A DNA stretch of 64,000 nt, taken from assembly GCF_001643015.1 (NCBI RefSeq), contig NZ_CP015622.1:2183358-2247357 (forward strand). The letters are read 5' to 3'. The position numbers were made by a program, and so were the translations under genes. The DNA comes from Corynebacterium crudilactis. GTDB taxonomy: Bacteria; Actinomycetota; Actinomycetes; Mycobacteriales; Mycobacteriaceae. This document shows, piece after piece, positions 26,072 through 35,325 of this stretch. Positions within the stretch are counted from its first letter, which is position 1. The number at the start of each line of letters is the position of its first letter. The notes under the pieces were generated by a model that made no database searches, was not told the DNA's origin, and saw only the letters and a program-made list of their open reading frames with translations.

Positions 26072-26898
26072 TGAATCTGAAAACCATGCCACTGTCGGGA
26101 AAAATTGGTGGCATCATCGTCGGCCTTGTCTTTTTCCTTGCAGCCTTATCTTTTCTGTGGACCCCTTTTGATCCAGTGCAAGCTTTCCCGCAGGAACGGC
26201 TCGAAAGCAGTTCATTACGGCACCTGATGGGTACTGATCGTTATGGCAGAGATGTGCTCTCCCAAATTATGGTGGGATCCCGGATCACGCTATTAGTTGG
26301 TCTCATCGCTGTGGCTATCGCGGCGCTCATTGGCACACCTTTAGGTATTGCCGCTGGTATGCGCGGAGGAGTCGTAGAAACGTTTGTCATGCGTGGAGCT
26401 GATCTTATGTTGGCTTTCCCGGCACTGCTTTTAGCTATTATTTCCGGCGCAATTTTTGGTGCTTCCACTTGGTCCGCGATGATTGCCATTGGTGTGGCAG
26501 GTATCCCCAGTTTTGCCCGCGTGGCACGTGCTGGAACGCTTCAGGTGACAAGCCAAGATTTCATCGCGGCGGCAAAGTTATCCAAAGTTTCTTCAGTGCG
26601 CATCGCTATTCGTCATATTTTTCCTAATATCACCAGCATTTTGATTGTCCAAGCATCCGTAGCATTTGCCCTGGCGATTCTTGCCGAAGCTGCTCTAAGT
26701 TTCCTGGGTTTGGGCACAACTCCACCAGATCCTAGCTGGGGTCGTATGCTGCAAACTGCGCAAAGCTCCATTGGAGTAACTCCGATGCTTGCTGTGTGGC
26801 CGGGTCTTGCCATTGCTATTACAGTGCTTGGTTTTAATCTTTTCGGTGATGGTTTGCGTGATGCCATCGATCCAAAGCGGGAGGTCGGACGTGCTTAA
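26068..26898 (+). CDS. Peptide/nickel-type ABC permease (DppC-like)
   Basis: 276 aa. DppC hallmarks are the periplasmic LMGTDRYGRDVLSQIMVGSR motif (about 51-70), the EAA loop around DFIAAAKLSKVSSVRIAIRH, and the C-terminal LGTTPPDPSWGRML segment. It overlaps dppB by 4 bp at its start and the ATPase start by 8 bp at its end, so all four genes are translationally coupled. It would form the heterodimeric channel with the DppB-like subunit. Confidence 0.9.
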   Translation: MMNLKTMPLSGKIGGIIVGLVFFLAALSFLWTPFDPVQAFPQERLESSSLRHLMGTDRYGRDVLSQIMVGSRITLLVGLIAVAIAALIGTPLGIAAGMRGGVVETFVMRGADLMLAFPALLLAIISGAIFGASTWSAMIAIGVAGIPSFARVARAGTLQVTSQDFIAAAKLSKVSSVRIAIRHIFPNITSILIVQASVAFALAILAEAALSFLGLGTTPPDPSWGRMLQTAQSSIGVTPMLAVWPGLAIAITVLGFNLFGDGLRDAIDPKREVGRA

Positions 26899-28327
26899 AG
26901 TTTCAGCATTAACCGTCGGAAATAACTTCGTCCACGATGTTTCCTTTGAGATCAACCCTGGTGAACGCGTTGGACTCATCGGCGAATCCGGATCTGGAAA
27001 ATCACTCACGGCGCTTTCGATCATGGGGCTCAGCGATCTTCCGACCACAGGCACTATCACTTTCAATGGTGCTGCTTCTGCAGGTCTGCGCGGTAGTCGC
27101 ATCGCCATGATTTTCCAAGAACCCATGAGCGCACTCAACCCCCTCATGCGCGTGGGCCGGCAGATCGAAGAGATGATGACCGTGCATGGGAAAAGCAAAA
27201 AAGACGCGCGCAAGCGCTTAAAAAGCTTGCTTCTCGACGTCTCCCTCCCCGAACGAGTCGCTCGCGCATACCCGCATGAACTCTCCGGTGGGCAACGCCA
27301 ACGCGCACTAATTGCCATGGCCCTTGCTAATGACCCCGATCTGCTCATCTGCGATGAACCCACCACGGCTCTCGATGTGACAGTGCAAAAACAGATCATC
27401 GAATTGCTCCTTAGACTCACCAAAGAACGTGGCACTGCACTGCTATTTATCACCCACGACCTAGGGCTTGTTGCACAAACCTGCGAAAAATTACTAGTGA
27501 TGAAATCCGGTGAAATCGTGGAGCGTGGAAGCACCACCCAGGTGTTGCACTCCCCCACTCATCCATACACCCAGCAGTTATTGAATGCTTCTATTCTGGA
27601 TCAGCCGGAGATTGTAGAAAATTACGGCGCACCTGTCATCACTGTTAATAACGTCTCCCGCACTTTCAAAAAGAACACTGCTCTAAACTCTGTCTCCTTA
27701 ACAGTGTGCAAAGGTGAACGTCTCGGAATCGTAGGCGGATCCGGTTCAGGAAAAACTACTTTTCTCAAACTCCTCGCAGGTCTTGATCGACCCTCAACTG
27801 GTGATATTCAGGTCAGCGGCGGAATTCAGATGGTATTTCAGGATCCACAATCAAGCTTAAATCCCCGGATGACCATCAAAAACATCGTCGCCGAACCTCT
27901 CCTGGGATGGAGTGCTGCAGCAAAAAACGATCGCGTCATTGAAGTGTTATCGCAGGTAGGTCTTGGTTCTGATGTTCTCAACCGCTACCCACATGAATTC
28001 TCTGGTGGACAGCGCCAGCGTATCTCCATTGCTCGTGCCCTTTCTATCAAACCCGCCATCCTGCTTGCGGATGAACCCGTATCCGCACTTGATGTCTCTG
28101 TGCGTAAACAAGTTCTAGATCTGTTGCACCAACTTGTAGAGGAATACGGCATCACTTTGGTGTTTGTTTCCCACGATCTCGCAGTGGTGCGCCAAGTATG
28201 CACATCCGTGTTGGTGATGAATCACGGAGAAATCATTGAGCGCGGACGAGTAGACCTAGTCTATGATTCCCCTGCCTCTGATTACACAAAAGTACTCCTC
28301 GAGGCTGTTCCACGATTGCATATCTAA
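26891..28327 (+). CDS. Fused double ABC ATPase (DppD-DppF type)
   Basis: 478 aa from the GTG at 26891, which overlaps the dppC stop; the frame extends upstream only inside dppC. Two ATPase domains: the first with GESGSGKSLTAL, signature LSGGQRQRALIAMAL, Walker B LLICDEPTTALD; the second with GGSGSGKTTFLKLL, FSGGQRQRISIARAL and ILLADEPVSALDVS. The fusion supplies both nucleotide sites of the transporter on one chain, as is frequent in actinobacterial peptide importers. The stop overlaps that of the convergent LysR gene by 4 bp. Confidence 0.9.
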   Translation: MLKVSALTVGNNFVHDVSFEINPGERVGLIGESGSGKSLTALSIMGLSDLPTTGTITFNGAASAGLRGSRIAMIFQEPMSALNPLMRVGRQIEEMMTVHGKSKKDARKRLKSLLLDVSLPERVARAYPHELSGGQRQRALIAMALANDPDLLICDEPTTALDVTVQKQIIELLLRLTKERGTALLFITHDLGLVAQTCEKLLVMKSGEIVERGSTTQVLHSPTHPYTQQLLNASILDQPEIVENYGAPVITVNNVSRTFKKNTALNSVSLTVCKGERLGIVGGSGSGKTTFLKLLAGLDRPSTGDIQVSGGIQMVFQDPQSSLNPRMTIKNIVAEPLLGWSAAAKNDRVIEVLSQVGLGSDVLNRYPHEFSGGQRQRISIARALSIKPAILLADEPVSALDVSVRKQVLDLLHQLVEEYGITLVFVSHDLAVVRQVCTSVLVMNHGEIIERGRVDLVYDSPASDYTKVLLEAVPRLHI

Positions 28328-29292
28328 CCGATAGTATCTTTCAACCCATGCCATTCTGTACGAGGGGGAAGATTCAAATCCTCAGGATCAATAGTGCTCA
28401 ACAATTCTCGAAAAGCTAACGCAGGTTTACTTAAAGCCTTTGCTTTCGGAGTGACAATGCCAATCGTTCTAGTAATTGGCGCCCCCTCAAATGGTTTAAA
28501 TACTAAACCTTGAATATTCATTAACGGCAACACAAATCCTGGGGCTGCAGAGAGCCCAATTCCTGCTGCACACATCCCTGCTACTGAACTCACTGATCTC
28601 GCAGTAACTATTTGGGATGGACGAATATCTTTTCCGTAGAGCGCTCGATCCACAATTCTTCTCACCGAGCTTGATTCGCCAAAAGAAACAAATGGCTCCT
28701 CGCTTAGCTGAGACCAAGAAATCTGATCTAAGTGAGCAAATTGATGCCAAGACGGAACAATACAAAAGAACTCTTCTGTAGCGAGTGGTTCTAGTTCAAA
28801 TCGATCGGGGTCATCGCGTAAATATTCTGAATCAATGGCGGTGATGGATAAATCAATAGTTCCTTCTACAGCCCTAGACAGTACTTCTTCTGCCGTAAAG
28901 TCTGAGACTTCTACTCGAACATCTGGAAACTCTCTCCTAAATTTCACGATCAATGAAGGAAGAAACGTCGCAGCCAACGATGGCAAAGTGGCTAACCGTA
29001 GTACGCCGTTGACTCCGCGTACATAATCCTGAAAATAATTAGTTTCCCGAGTGTAAAATTCCAGGATATTTCTTGCCATCACCACAAATTTTTCTCCTTC
29101 ATCAGTGAGGGAAAAATGCCTGGTAGTACGATCAAAAAGCTTGACCCCAAGGTGGCGTTCCACCAAGGAAGCTGTGCGGCTGAGGTTGGATTGAGACTGG
29201 TTAAGGTAGTCGGCTGCTTTAGTGAAGCCTCCGTGTTCAGCTATAGCACTAACAATGCGTAATTGCTCTAAAGAAATTCTATCTATTCTCAT
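28324..29292 (-). CDS. LysR-family transcriptional regulator
   Basis: 322 aa. The N-terminal helix-turn-helix is clear (about 7-65: LEQLRIVSAIAEHGGFTKAADYL then SQSNLSRTASLVERHLGVKLFDR), followed by a type 2 periplasmic-binding-like effector domain (about 92-300). It is divergent from the CitMHS carrier with 97 bp between the starts, the standard layout for a LysR protein activating its neighbour. The effector is therefore likely the substrate of the CitMHS/AtuA-type genes. It converges on the peptide ABC operon, which is less likely to be its target. Confidence 0.87.
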   Translation of the reverse strand: MRIDRISLEQLRIVSAIAEHGGFTKAADYLNQSQSNLSRTASLVERHLGVKLFDRTTRHFSLTDEGEKFVVMARNILEFYTRETNYFQDYVRGVNGVLRLATLPSLAATFLPSLIVKFRREFPDVRVEVSDFTAEEVLSRAVEGTIDLSITAIDSEYLRDDPDRFELEPLATEEFFCIVPSWHQFAHLDQISWSQLSEEPFVSFGESSSVRRIVDRALYGKDIRPSQIVTARSVSSVAGMCAAGIGLSAAPGFVLPLMNIQGLVFKPFEGAPITRTIGIVTPKAKALSKPALAFRELLSTIDPEDLNLPPRTEWHGLKDTIG

Positions 29293-29389
29293 AACTCATA
29301 AATCTATGCCTTATTAATGTTTGACTCAACTATATGAAGTGAAACATACTCAAAGCAACATATAATCTCAATCACATAAGGGAGTCCTG

Positions 29390-30688
29390 TTGATTGCCAC
29401 CCTCGGTTTCCTCACTGTCGGTATTTTTCTCGCCCTCACACTTTTTACTCGAGTTTCAGTACTCATCAGCCTTGTTCTAGTACCCATCATCTTCGCCATC
29501 ATCGGCGGTTTCACACCAGAACTCGGAGACATGATCGGCGACGGACTAGTGCAAGTCGCACCAGTCGCGATCATGATTACGTTCGCCATTCTCTACTTCA
29601 GTCTCATGGTTGATGTAGGACTTTTCGATCCACTCATCAACAAAGTTGTCGGTTGGGCTAAAGGAGATCCGGTAAAAATTGCCATCGGCACGGCAATTGT
29701 GACAATGGCAGTTGCGCTAGATGGCGATGGAGCTTCAACATTCCTGATTACCATTTCTGCATTCCTTCCCATCTACAAAAGAATCGGCATGCGTCCCCTA
29801 GCGCTGACAGGAATCGTTGCCCTCGGTGCAGGTGTCATGAACTTGATTCCTTGGGGCGGGCCGACAGCACGAGCAATGGCATCGCTAGATTTGCTCAGTG
29901 CAGATATTTTCCTCCCGATGCTTCCAGCCATGATCGGCGGAATGATCTGGGTAGTTTTCGCAGCATTTATTATCGGCAGGATCGAACGAAAGAGAATCGG
30001 ACCAGACGGCCTCAGTACATCATTTAATGAACAAGCACTCGAAGCTGAACGCGAGCATGCAGGCACTCCCATCTGGAAGACCATCATCAATCTTGTTTTA
30101 ACAATCAGCCTTGTTGTTATTTTGCTCTTCCAGCTCTTCCCACTCCATGTCTCCTTCATTATTGCTTTCGTTATCGCATTGATCATCAACCGTCCTTCTT
30201 GGAACTCTCAGCAAGAATTGCTCTCCAAACACGGTGGAAATGTCGTTCTCGTCATCACCATGATCTTTGCGGCCGGAGTATTCACCGGAATTCTGCGTGG
30301 AACCGGAATGATCGAAGCGATGGCTCTTCAAATTGTTGATTGGATTCCGGAAAGCGCCGGTGGGTTCCTCCCCATCATGGTTGCTCTTGTCTCTATGCCT
30401 CTCAGCTTGGTCTTTACGCCTGATGCTTTCTACTTCGGTGTTGTACCTGTATTTGCAGAAGCAACTATGGCAATGGGCGGCGATCCTGCAGAAATTGGCC
30501 GAGCCGCAATCGTCGGACAGATGACTACCGGCTTCCCTTTGAGTCCGTTGACAGCTTCAACGTTCATCCTCATTGGCATGGCCAAGGTATCGCTTGGAGA
30601 TCACCAGCGGTTCATTTTCGGATGGGCCTTTGGCACATCTTTGGTAATGGCAGTAATTGCCGTGCTGACCGGCGCAATCTCAATCTAG
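29390..30688 (+). CDS. CitMHS-family carboxylate transporter
   Basis: 432-aa membrane carrier with about twelve helices. The N-terminal half carries AVALDGDGASTFLITISAFLP (motif core DGDGASTFL) and NLIPWGGPTARAM, and the C-terminal half FTPDAFYFGVVPVF and QMTTGFPLSPLTAS. These are the paired re-entrant signatures of the CitMHS/citrate-metal symporter group. The start is a TTG at 29390 with GGAG 5 nt upstream. AtuA-type genes follow 15 bp later. Substrate could be citrate or a related di/tricarboxylate; C. glutamicum also has other CitMHS members (CitH, TctCBA are known), so paralogy should be considered. Confidence 0.85.
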   Translation: MIATLGFLTVGIFLALTLFTRVSVLISLVLVPIIFAIIGGFTPELGDMIGDGLVQVAPVAIMITFAILYFSLMVDVGLFDPLINKVVGWAKGDPVKIAIGTAIVTMAVALDGDGASTFLITISAFLPIYKRIGMRPLALTGIVALGAGVMNLIPWGGPTARAMASLDLLSADIFLPMLPAMIGGMIWVVFAAFIIGRIERKRIGPDGLSTSFNEQALEAEREHAGTPIWKTIINLVLTISLVVILLFQLFPLHVSFIIAFVIALIINRPSWNSQQELLSKHGGNVVLVITMIFAAGVFTGILRGTGMIEAMALQIVDWIPESAGGFLPIMVALVSMPLSLVFTPDAFYFGVVPVFAEATMAMGGDPAEIGRAAIVGQMTTGFPLSPLTASTFILIGMAKVSLGDHQRFIFGWAFGTSLVMAVIAVLTGAISI

Positions 30689-30703
30689 GCATAGGAGAAC
30701 TTC

Positions 30704-32059
30704 ATGAGCAAAATCATCCGACTTGGTGCAGGAGCAGGCTTTTCCGGTGACCGCATTGATCCAGCGCAAGAATTAGTAGAACACGCAGATCTGGATTATC
30801 TCATCTTTGAATGTCTCGGTGAGCGAACCGTGGCTGCGGGAGAACTACGAAAAAGAAGCGATAGTAATGCTGGTTTTGATCCCTTGCTTGAAGCACGAAT
30901 ACGCGCTTGCTTGCCAGCTGCAATTGCACACGGAACCCGCATTATTACTAATGCAGGCGCAGCTAATCCCCAGGCTGCAGCAACTCTAATTGCTCAGATT
31001 GCCCGCGATATTTCGCTTCCCCGCCCAATTTCCATTGCTGTTGTTACAGGAGATTCTGTACTTGATTCAACGCTGCAGGAAAATCCAACAGTGTGGGAGA
31101 CCAAAAAATCTGTGGCGGACTCAGATGGTTCACCTGTTTCCGCTCATGCATACATTGGAATTGATGCCTTACTTCCTGCTCTTGAGTCTGGTGCTGATGT
31201 CATCATCGCAGGCCGAGTAGCCGACCCATCATTATATTTAGCACCACTAGTTCATGAATTCGGCTGGCGCCGAGACGATTATCATCTTCTTGGAGCTGGT
31301 ACCGCAGTAGGACATCTTTTGGAATGTGCAGGTCAGTTAACTGGTGGATATTACGCAGATCCGGTGACCAAGCCCGTGCCAAATATGGCACAACTAGGTT
31401 TCCCTTTTGCAGAAGTATCTTCAGATGGATCTGCGCTTTTAAAAAAACTTCCCCATGCCGGTGGAATTCTCACTACCCGTACATGCACAGAACAACTACT
31501 CTACGAGGTTTCAGAACCAGCTGGGTATATCACTCCAGATGTTGTTGCGGATTTTAGTAATGTCATTTTTACCCAAGTGGGACCGGAAACTGTCCATATT
31601 AAAGGTGCAACAGGAACACCTCGCACGGATTTTCTCAAAGTTACATTGGGCTATCAGTCCGGATGGATGGGGGAAGGACAAATTTCCTATGCGGGCCCAC
31701 GCGCTCTCGAGCGTGCTCAGTTGGCAGCAGATATCGTGATGGACAGATTGATAAAGCTGCATAAAATCCCGAAATCCTCACTAAATGTAGAGCTCATCGG
31801 CACAGGATCAGCTTTCCGGGGGCTTGAGACTACTGCCACCGCAGCACCCGAAGTACGCGTCCGCATAGCCGGGATCGTGCCTGAGGAAAGTCAGGCAAAC
31901 ATTATTGGGTGGGAAGTAGAAAGTTTATACACAAATGGGCCAGCTGCAGGTGGAGGTGCGCGCCAACAAACTAAAGAACTCCTCAGCATCCGTTCAGCAC
32001 TACTCCCCCGTGAACTTGTATGCACCACAATCCAAATTTTGGAGGTTCCAGTATCATGA
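30704..32059 (+). CDS. AtuA-family (DUF1446) protein
   Basis: 451 aa. RLGAGAGFSGDRIDPAQELV at the N-terminus, TNAGAANPQAAATL, GADVIIAGRVADPSLYLAPL (core IIAGRVADPS), and GHLLECAGQLTGGYYADP are the diagnostic AtuA/DUF1446 blocks. The family is named for the acyclic-terpene locus of Pseudomonas, but its enzymatic reaction is not established. Start is ATG 30704 behind a GGAG site, 15 bp after the carrier. The gene overlaps the small AtuA-related gene by 4 bp; in other bacteria the two are a single polypeptide, so this is a split form. Probably acts on the compound brought in by the carrier. Confidence 0.85.
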   Translation: MSKIIRLGAGAGFSGDRIDPAQELVEHADLDYLIFECLGERTVAAGELRKRSDSNAGFDPLLEARIRACLPAAIAHGTRIITNAGAANPQAAATLIAQIARDISLPRPISIAVVTGDSVLDSTLQENPTVWETKKSVADSDGSPVSAHAYIGIDALLPALESGADVIIAGRVADPSLYLAPLVHEFGWRRDDYHLLGAGTAVGHLLECAGQLTGGYYADPVTKPVPNMAQLGFPFAEVSSDGSALLKKLPHAGGILTTRTCTEQLLYEVSEPAGYITPDVVADFSNVIFTQVGPETVHIKGATGTPRTDFLKVTLGYQSGWMGEGQISYAGPRALERAQLAADIVMDRLIKLHKIPKSSLNVELIGTGSAFRGLETTATAAPEVRVRIAGIVPEESQANIIGWEVESLYTNGPAAGGGARQQTKELLSIRSALLPRELVCTTIQILEVPVS

Positions 32060-32376
32060 TGATTCTCGATGATCTAGCTGCCACTCGTACTGGTGACAAA
32101 GGCGATACCTTAATCCTTGCCGTGTTACCTCATAACTCAGCCGCATTTCAACACTTGGTGCAACACCTTGATTGCACCACAATCGCAGCCCACTTCCACG
32201 TTTCAGAAAAAGTGGTTACTCGTGAAATTGTCACATCCGTGGAATCTATGGTGTTCACAATTCGTGGAGTGCTAGGAGGAGGAGTCACTGGCTCTCCAGT
32301 TTTAGATGGCCATGGAAAAACACTGAGTTACCATGCGCTCAACGTCTATATACCGATGCTTGATCTCACTGGCTAA
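32056..32376 (+). CDS. AtuA-related small protein (C-terminal domain as separate ORF)
   Basis: 106 aa. The N-terminus LDDLAATRTGDKGDTLILAVLP is the typical opening of the domain that forms the C-terminus of long AtuA proteins (LRDLAHARSGDKGN-type). It starts at ATG 32056 within the stop of the AtuA gene, so the two subunits are made in coupled fashion and probably form a complex. A second ATG follows directly (32059) and could be used instead. The stop overlaps the convergent ligT/thpR stop by 4 bp. Confidence 0.82.
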   Translation: MMILDDLAATRTGDKGDTLILAVLPHNSAAFQHLVQHLDCTTIAAHFHVSEKVVTREIVTSVESMVFTIRGVLGGGVTGSPVLDGHGKTLSYHALNVYIPMLDLTG

Positions 32377-32924
32377 ACAAGAGCAGACGATAATGCGATG
32401 GTGGCCACTGTTGTATAAAGGGGGCCACCACTTCTACCTTTACCAGGTTCAGAGGATACCAATTCAATATCAGTTACTGGCCATTCTGGGCCTTCATATA
32501 CGGAAAGTGCGTGTACTAGGTCTGGAATAACAGGATCCCAGTCGTGGCTTCGCTGGCGTTGTGTAGGTTTTGCCACGGTCAAATGTGCACGCTGGCGTTG
32601 TCGTTCTTCCGGATTAATGAGGCAATCAGCCATCAGGCGTCGTAGATTTTTGGTGTCTCCGCCAACGCCCATCCATAAATTCTTTCGGTTAAAGGAGCCA
32701 GCACCTTTGATCCTGATGGTGAATTCTTCATTTAATCGGGCTGCTGTGCTGAGGTGTTCGACGAGATCTTCTACTGAGCCATCAGGTAATTCGCCGTAGA
32801 AAGCTAAAGTGATGTGCCAGTTGTCCGGGTCAGCCCACCGCAAATCATCCTTGTAGGGACGAACTGCGTTAATTAGGTGCTCGGTAATCTCAATTGGTGG
32901 AGTAATCGACGCAAACAGTCTCAT
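32373..32924 (-). CDS. thpR: RNA 2',3'-cyclic phosphodiesterase (LigT/ThpR family)
   Basis: 183-aa 2H-phosphoesterase. The two catalytic H-x-T motifs are seen as WHITLAFYG (His at about residue 42) and RAHLTVAKP (about 117), 75 residues apart as usual. The N-terminus MRLFASITPP is characteristic. The family opens 2',3'-cyclic phosphates on RNA and catalyses a reversible 2'-5' ligation in vitro; the cellular role is unclear. It is transcribed away from ribokinase, with about 100 bp between the starts. Confidence 0.88.
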   Translation of the reverse strand: MRLFASITPPIEITEHLINAVRPYKDDLRWADPDNWHITLAFYGELPDGSVEDLVEHLSTAARLNEEFTIRIKGAGSFNRKNLWMGVGGDTKNLRRLMADCLINPEERQRQRAHLTVAKPTQRQRSHDWDPVIPDLVHALSVYEGPEWPVTDIELVSSEPGKGRSGGPLYTTVATIALSSALV

Positions 32925-33023
32925 GAATCAATAATAACCACCTTCTTCCAAGATGAACGTAGAATGGAATAACCCCTTAATGAAATCGTTTGCATAACTC
33001 CTCTTTTCCCTAAGGATATTCTC

Positions 33024-33929
33024 ATGAGTAATCGCATTGTCGTTGTCGGATCCATCAATGCCGACCTTAATTTGCATGTTGAACGTCATCCAGCTCCAGG
33101 GGAAACCCTTTTGGGCAGTGGCGGAAACATAACCGCAGGTGGCAAGGGCGCAAACCAGGCTGTGGCTGCCGCTCTTCAAGGTGCTGAAGTTGCGTTTATT
33201 GGCGCTGTTGGAAATGACCCCTATGCCGAACCAGCCCTGGAATTTCTCCGTTCCTCTGGCGTTGATCTCTCTGCAGTATCTGAGTCTGAGGAAACCACTG
33301 GCCTCGCTGTCATTACTATTTCTCAAGATGGCGAAAATAACATCGTGGTCATCCCCGGCGCGAATGCCCTGGTTGATTGCGATTATGTCAGTAGCCATTC
33401 TGATCTTCTGGCCGACGCGGGGATTGTGCTGCTTCAGGGAGAAATTCCTGCTGATGGTTTCAAGCAGGCGGTGCATCACACGATGGGTCGCGTCGTGGTT
33501 AATCTTGCGCCGGTGATCGATGTGGACAGGTCTTCTCTGCTTGAGGCAGATCCGATTATTGCCAATGAGCATGAGGCTGGCCTGATCTTGAAGCAGCTTG
33601 GGGTGGGCATTGAGTCCACAGATCCGCATGACTTGGCGCAGGCTCTGCTTGAGGCTGGTTTCGCTTCCGTTGTCATGACACTTGGTGCGGCGGGTGCCCT
33701 TGTTGCTGATTCATCTGGCATCACCGATATCACCACGCCAACGGTTCAAGCGGTAGATACTACGGGTGCCGGCGACGCTTTTGCAGGAGCCTTCTGCGCG
33801 CGATTGGTGAAGGGAGATTCGCTTATCAACGCCGCCCAGCATGCAGCACGCGTCGGTGCCTTCTCGGTGCAAAGCGCCGGAGCGCAAGCGTCTTATCCAG
33901 ACGCTCAGGACACACTTCCGGCTGTATAA
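33024..33929 (+). CDS. rbsK: Ribokinase
   Basis: 301-aa PfkB-family sugar kinase phosphorylating D-ribose at O5. Signature 1 is GGNITAGGKGANQAVAAA (about 34-51) and signature 2 DTTGAGDAFAGAF (about 247-259), which carries the catalytic Asp. NEHEAGLI is also typical of RbsK. The start ATG at 33024 has AAGGA about 8 nt upstream. It stands alone here with no adjacent ribose importer, so it probably serves ribose salvaged from nucleosides or imported by a system elsewhere. Confidence 0.88.
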   Translation: MSNRIVVVGSINADLNLHVERHPAPGETLLGSGGNITAGGKGANQAVAAALQGAEVAFIGAVGNDPYAEPALEFLRSSGVDLSAVSESEETTGLAVITISQDGENNIVVIPGANALVDCDYVSSHSDLLADAGIVLLQGEIPADGFKQAVHHTMGRVVVNLAPVIDVDRSSLLEADPIIANEHEAGLILKQLGVGIESTDPHDLAQALLEAGFASVVMTLGAAGALVADSSGITDITTPTVQAVDTTGAGDAFAGAFCARLVKGDSLINAAQHAARVGAFSVQSAGAQASYPDAQDTLPAV

Positions 33930-33939
33930 GAATTAGTCT

Positions 33940-34053
33940 TTAAGAAGAAGTGATGTGAAGAAGTATGTCGCTGTGGAGGATGCGTTCCTCTGACACCTCA
34001 AAAACCTGGTTCAGGTATTCCACCTGAGCATCGAAATCATGTGCGTTCATCAT
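33940..34053 (-). CDS. Possible small ORF (37 aa)
   Basis: An open frame from tandem ATGs at 34053/34050 to TAA at 33940 encodes an acidic 37-residue peptide containing DAQVEYLNQVFEVSEERIL, which has an amphipathic helix pattern. No convincing Shine-Dalgarno sequence precedes it. It fills much of the 252-bp gap between ribokinase and the BASS carrier, where nothing else is seen. It may be a real small protein or the remains of a longer gene. Low certainty. Confidence 0.25.
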   Translation of the reverse strand: MMNAHDFDAQVEYLNQVFEVSEERILHSDILLHITSS

Positions 34054-34181
34054 TGCTGATCATCATAGACTGGTTGCCAGATGAATTCACTAATTCTCAA
34101 GTTTTTCCGCTGTATAACTAGCCCCTCATGCCCAGAGATCGGCTTGAGCGTCTAGTTATACTTTCCGCGGAATAGCTCAGA

Positions 34182-35174
34182 TTAGCTAGAAACCTTGATG
34201 GTTTCCTTCCTCTTTGTTTCTTTTGTCAATGGGCGATTACGCACCAGGCCAACATAGACTGCACCGGTGATGTTGTGCACCACTGCTGCGACGGCACCTG
34301 GAAGGGCAGCTTCTGGGCTGAAGAAGCGTCCTGCCATGCCGGATGCAAGACCAGCAGATTGCGTTCCGATCTCAATAGCCATTGTGCGGTTGGCTGTCTC
34401 TGGCATTTTGAACATACGGCCGGTGAGGTAACCCAGTATGTATCCAAATATGTTGTGCACGATGACGGCGACGAAGACGATGAGTCCGACTGTCATGAGA
34501 CGTTCAGCATTAGCGGCGACTGCGCCGAAAACTACGCCACCGATGCCCATGATGGAGAGATAAGGAAGGACTGGCAAGATCTTATCGATCCACTTGCTGA
34601 GGAATATGCGTAGGACAAGGCCAATGATGACAGGCAAAAGAACTGTCTGCACCAAGGTCCAAGCCATGCCCATGCCATCGACCGCGGTTTCGGTGCCGGA
34701 CAGCATCAGCATGAGGAATGGCGTCATGATTGGGGAAACAATCGTGGATACAGAAGTCATGGTGACGGAGAGTGCTACGTCGCCTCGGGCCAGGAATGCA
34801 ATCACATTAGATGAGGTACCACCTGGTACTGATCCCAGCATGAGCAAACCGACTGCCAACGCGGGGTTGAGGTTAAATATTTTTGCCACCACGATTGCCA
34901 AAAATGGCATGATGACAAACTGTGCTATTACACCGATCAAGACAGGAAGTGGACGCTTGAGCACCATCTGAAAATCAGGCAGCGTCAAGGTCAAGCCCAT
35001 CGTAAACATGATGATGGTGAGGAAGATATTGATGTATTCAGTCAGCGGAACAAACGGTTCCGGGAAAACAAACGCAATGATTGCGCCCAGCAAAATGAAG
35101 CTTGGGAACGCATAAATAATAATGGCCGCCGAACGGCCTTCTTTCTTGTCTTCTTCTATTCCTGTGTCAGACAC
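34182..35174 (-). CDS. Bile acid:sodium symporter (BASS) family carrier
   Basis: 330 aa from a GTG at 35174, chosen because GGAG lies 8 nt upstream; the frame extends to an ATG at 35213 without such a site. About nine or ten helices with the BASS blocks FTMGLTLTLPDFQMVLKRP, GLLMLGSVPGGTSSNVIAFLARGDVALSVTMT (core GSVPGGTSSNV) and EIGTQSAGLASGMA near the C-terminus. Bacterial members transport keto acids, pantoate or sulfur compounds with sodium. The substrate is not evident. It is divergent from the mutarotase gene with a 151-bp gap. Confidence 0.87.
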   Translation of the reverse strand: MSDTGIEEDKKEGRSAAIIIYAFPSFILLGAIIAFVFPEPFVPLTEYINIFLTIIMFTMGLTLTLPDFQMVLKRPLPVLIGVIAQFVIMPFLAIVVAKIFNLNPALAVGLLMLGSVPGGTSSNVIAFLARGDVALSVTMTSVSTIVSPIMTPFLMLMLSGTETAVDGMGMAWTLVQTVLLPVIIGLVLRIFLSKWIDKILPVLPYLSIMGIGGVVFGAVAANAERLMTVGLIVFVAVIVHNIFGYILGYLTGRMFKMPETANRTMAIEIGTQSAGLASGMAGRFFSPEAALPGAVAAVVHNITGAVYVGLVRNRPLTKETKRKETIKVSS

Positions 35175-35325
35175 GGGGGCAACTCCAAAAAAATTTAAAA
35201 ATATGAGTGGCAAGTCGTGCTAGTGGTGGGCACAGAAAAAATCGCTGGTGTGCGAATTCTCATACTTTAACTTAAAAGTGATAACTAAAGCACAATCAGG
35301 GGATTCAGGCCTACAATTTAGAGGC

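Noticed and set aside
26695..27558. 287-aa open frame on the minus strand
   Set aside because: It is antisense to the 3' end of the DppC-like gene and the fused ATPase, both clearly coding; the translation is Ser/Arg-rich and unlike a protein family.
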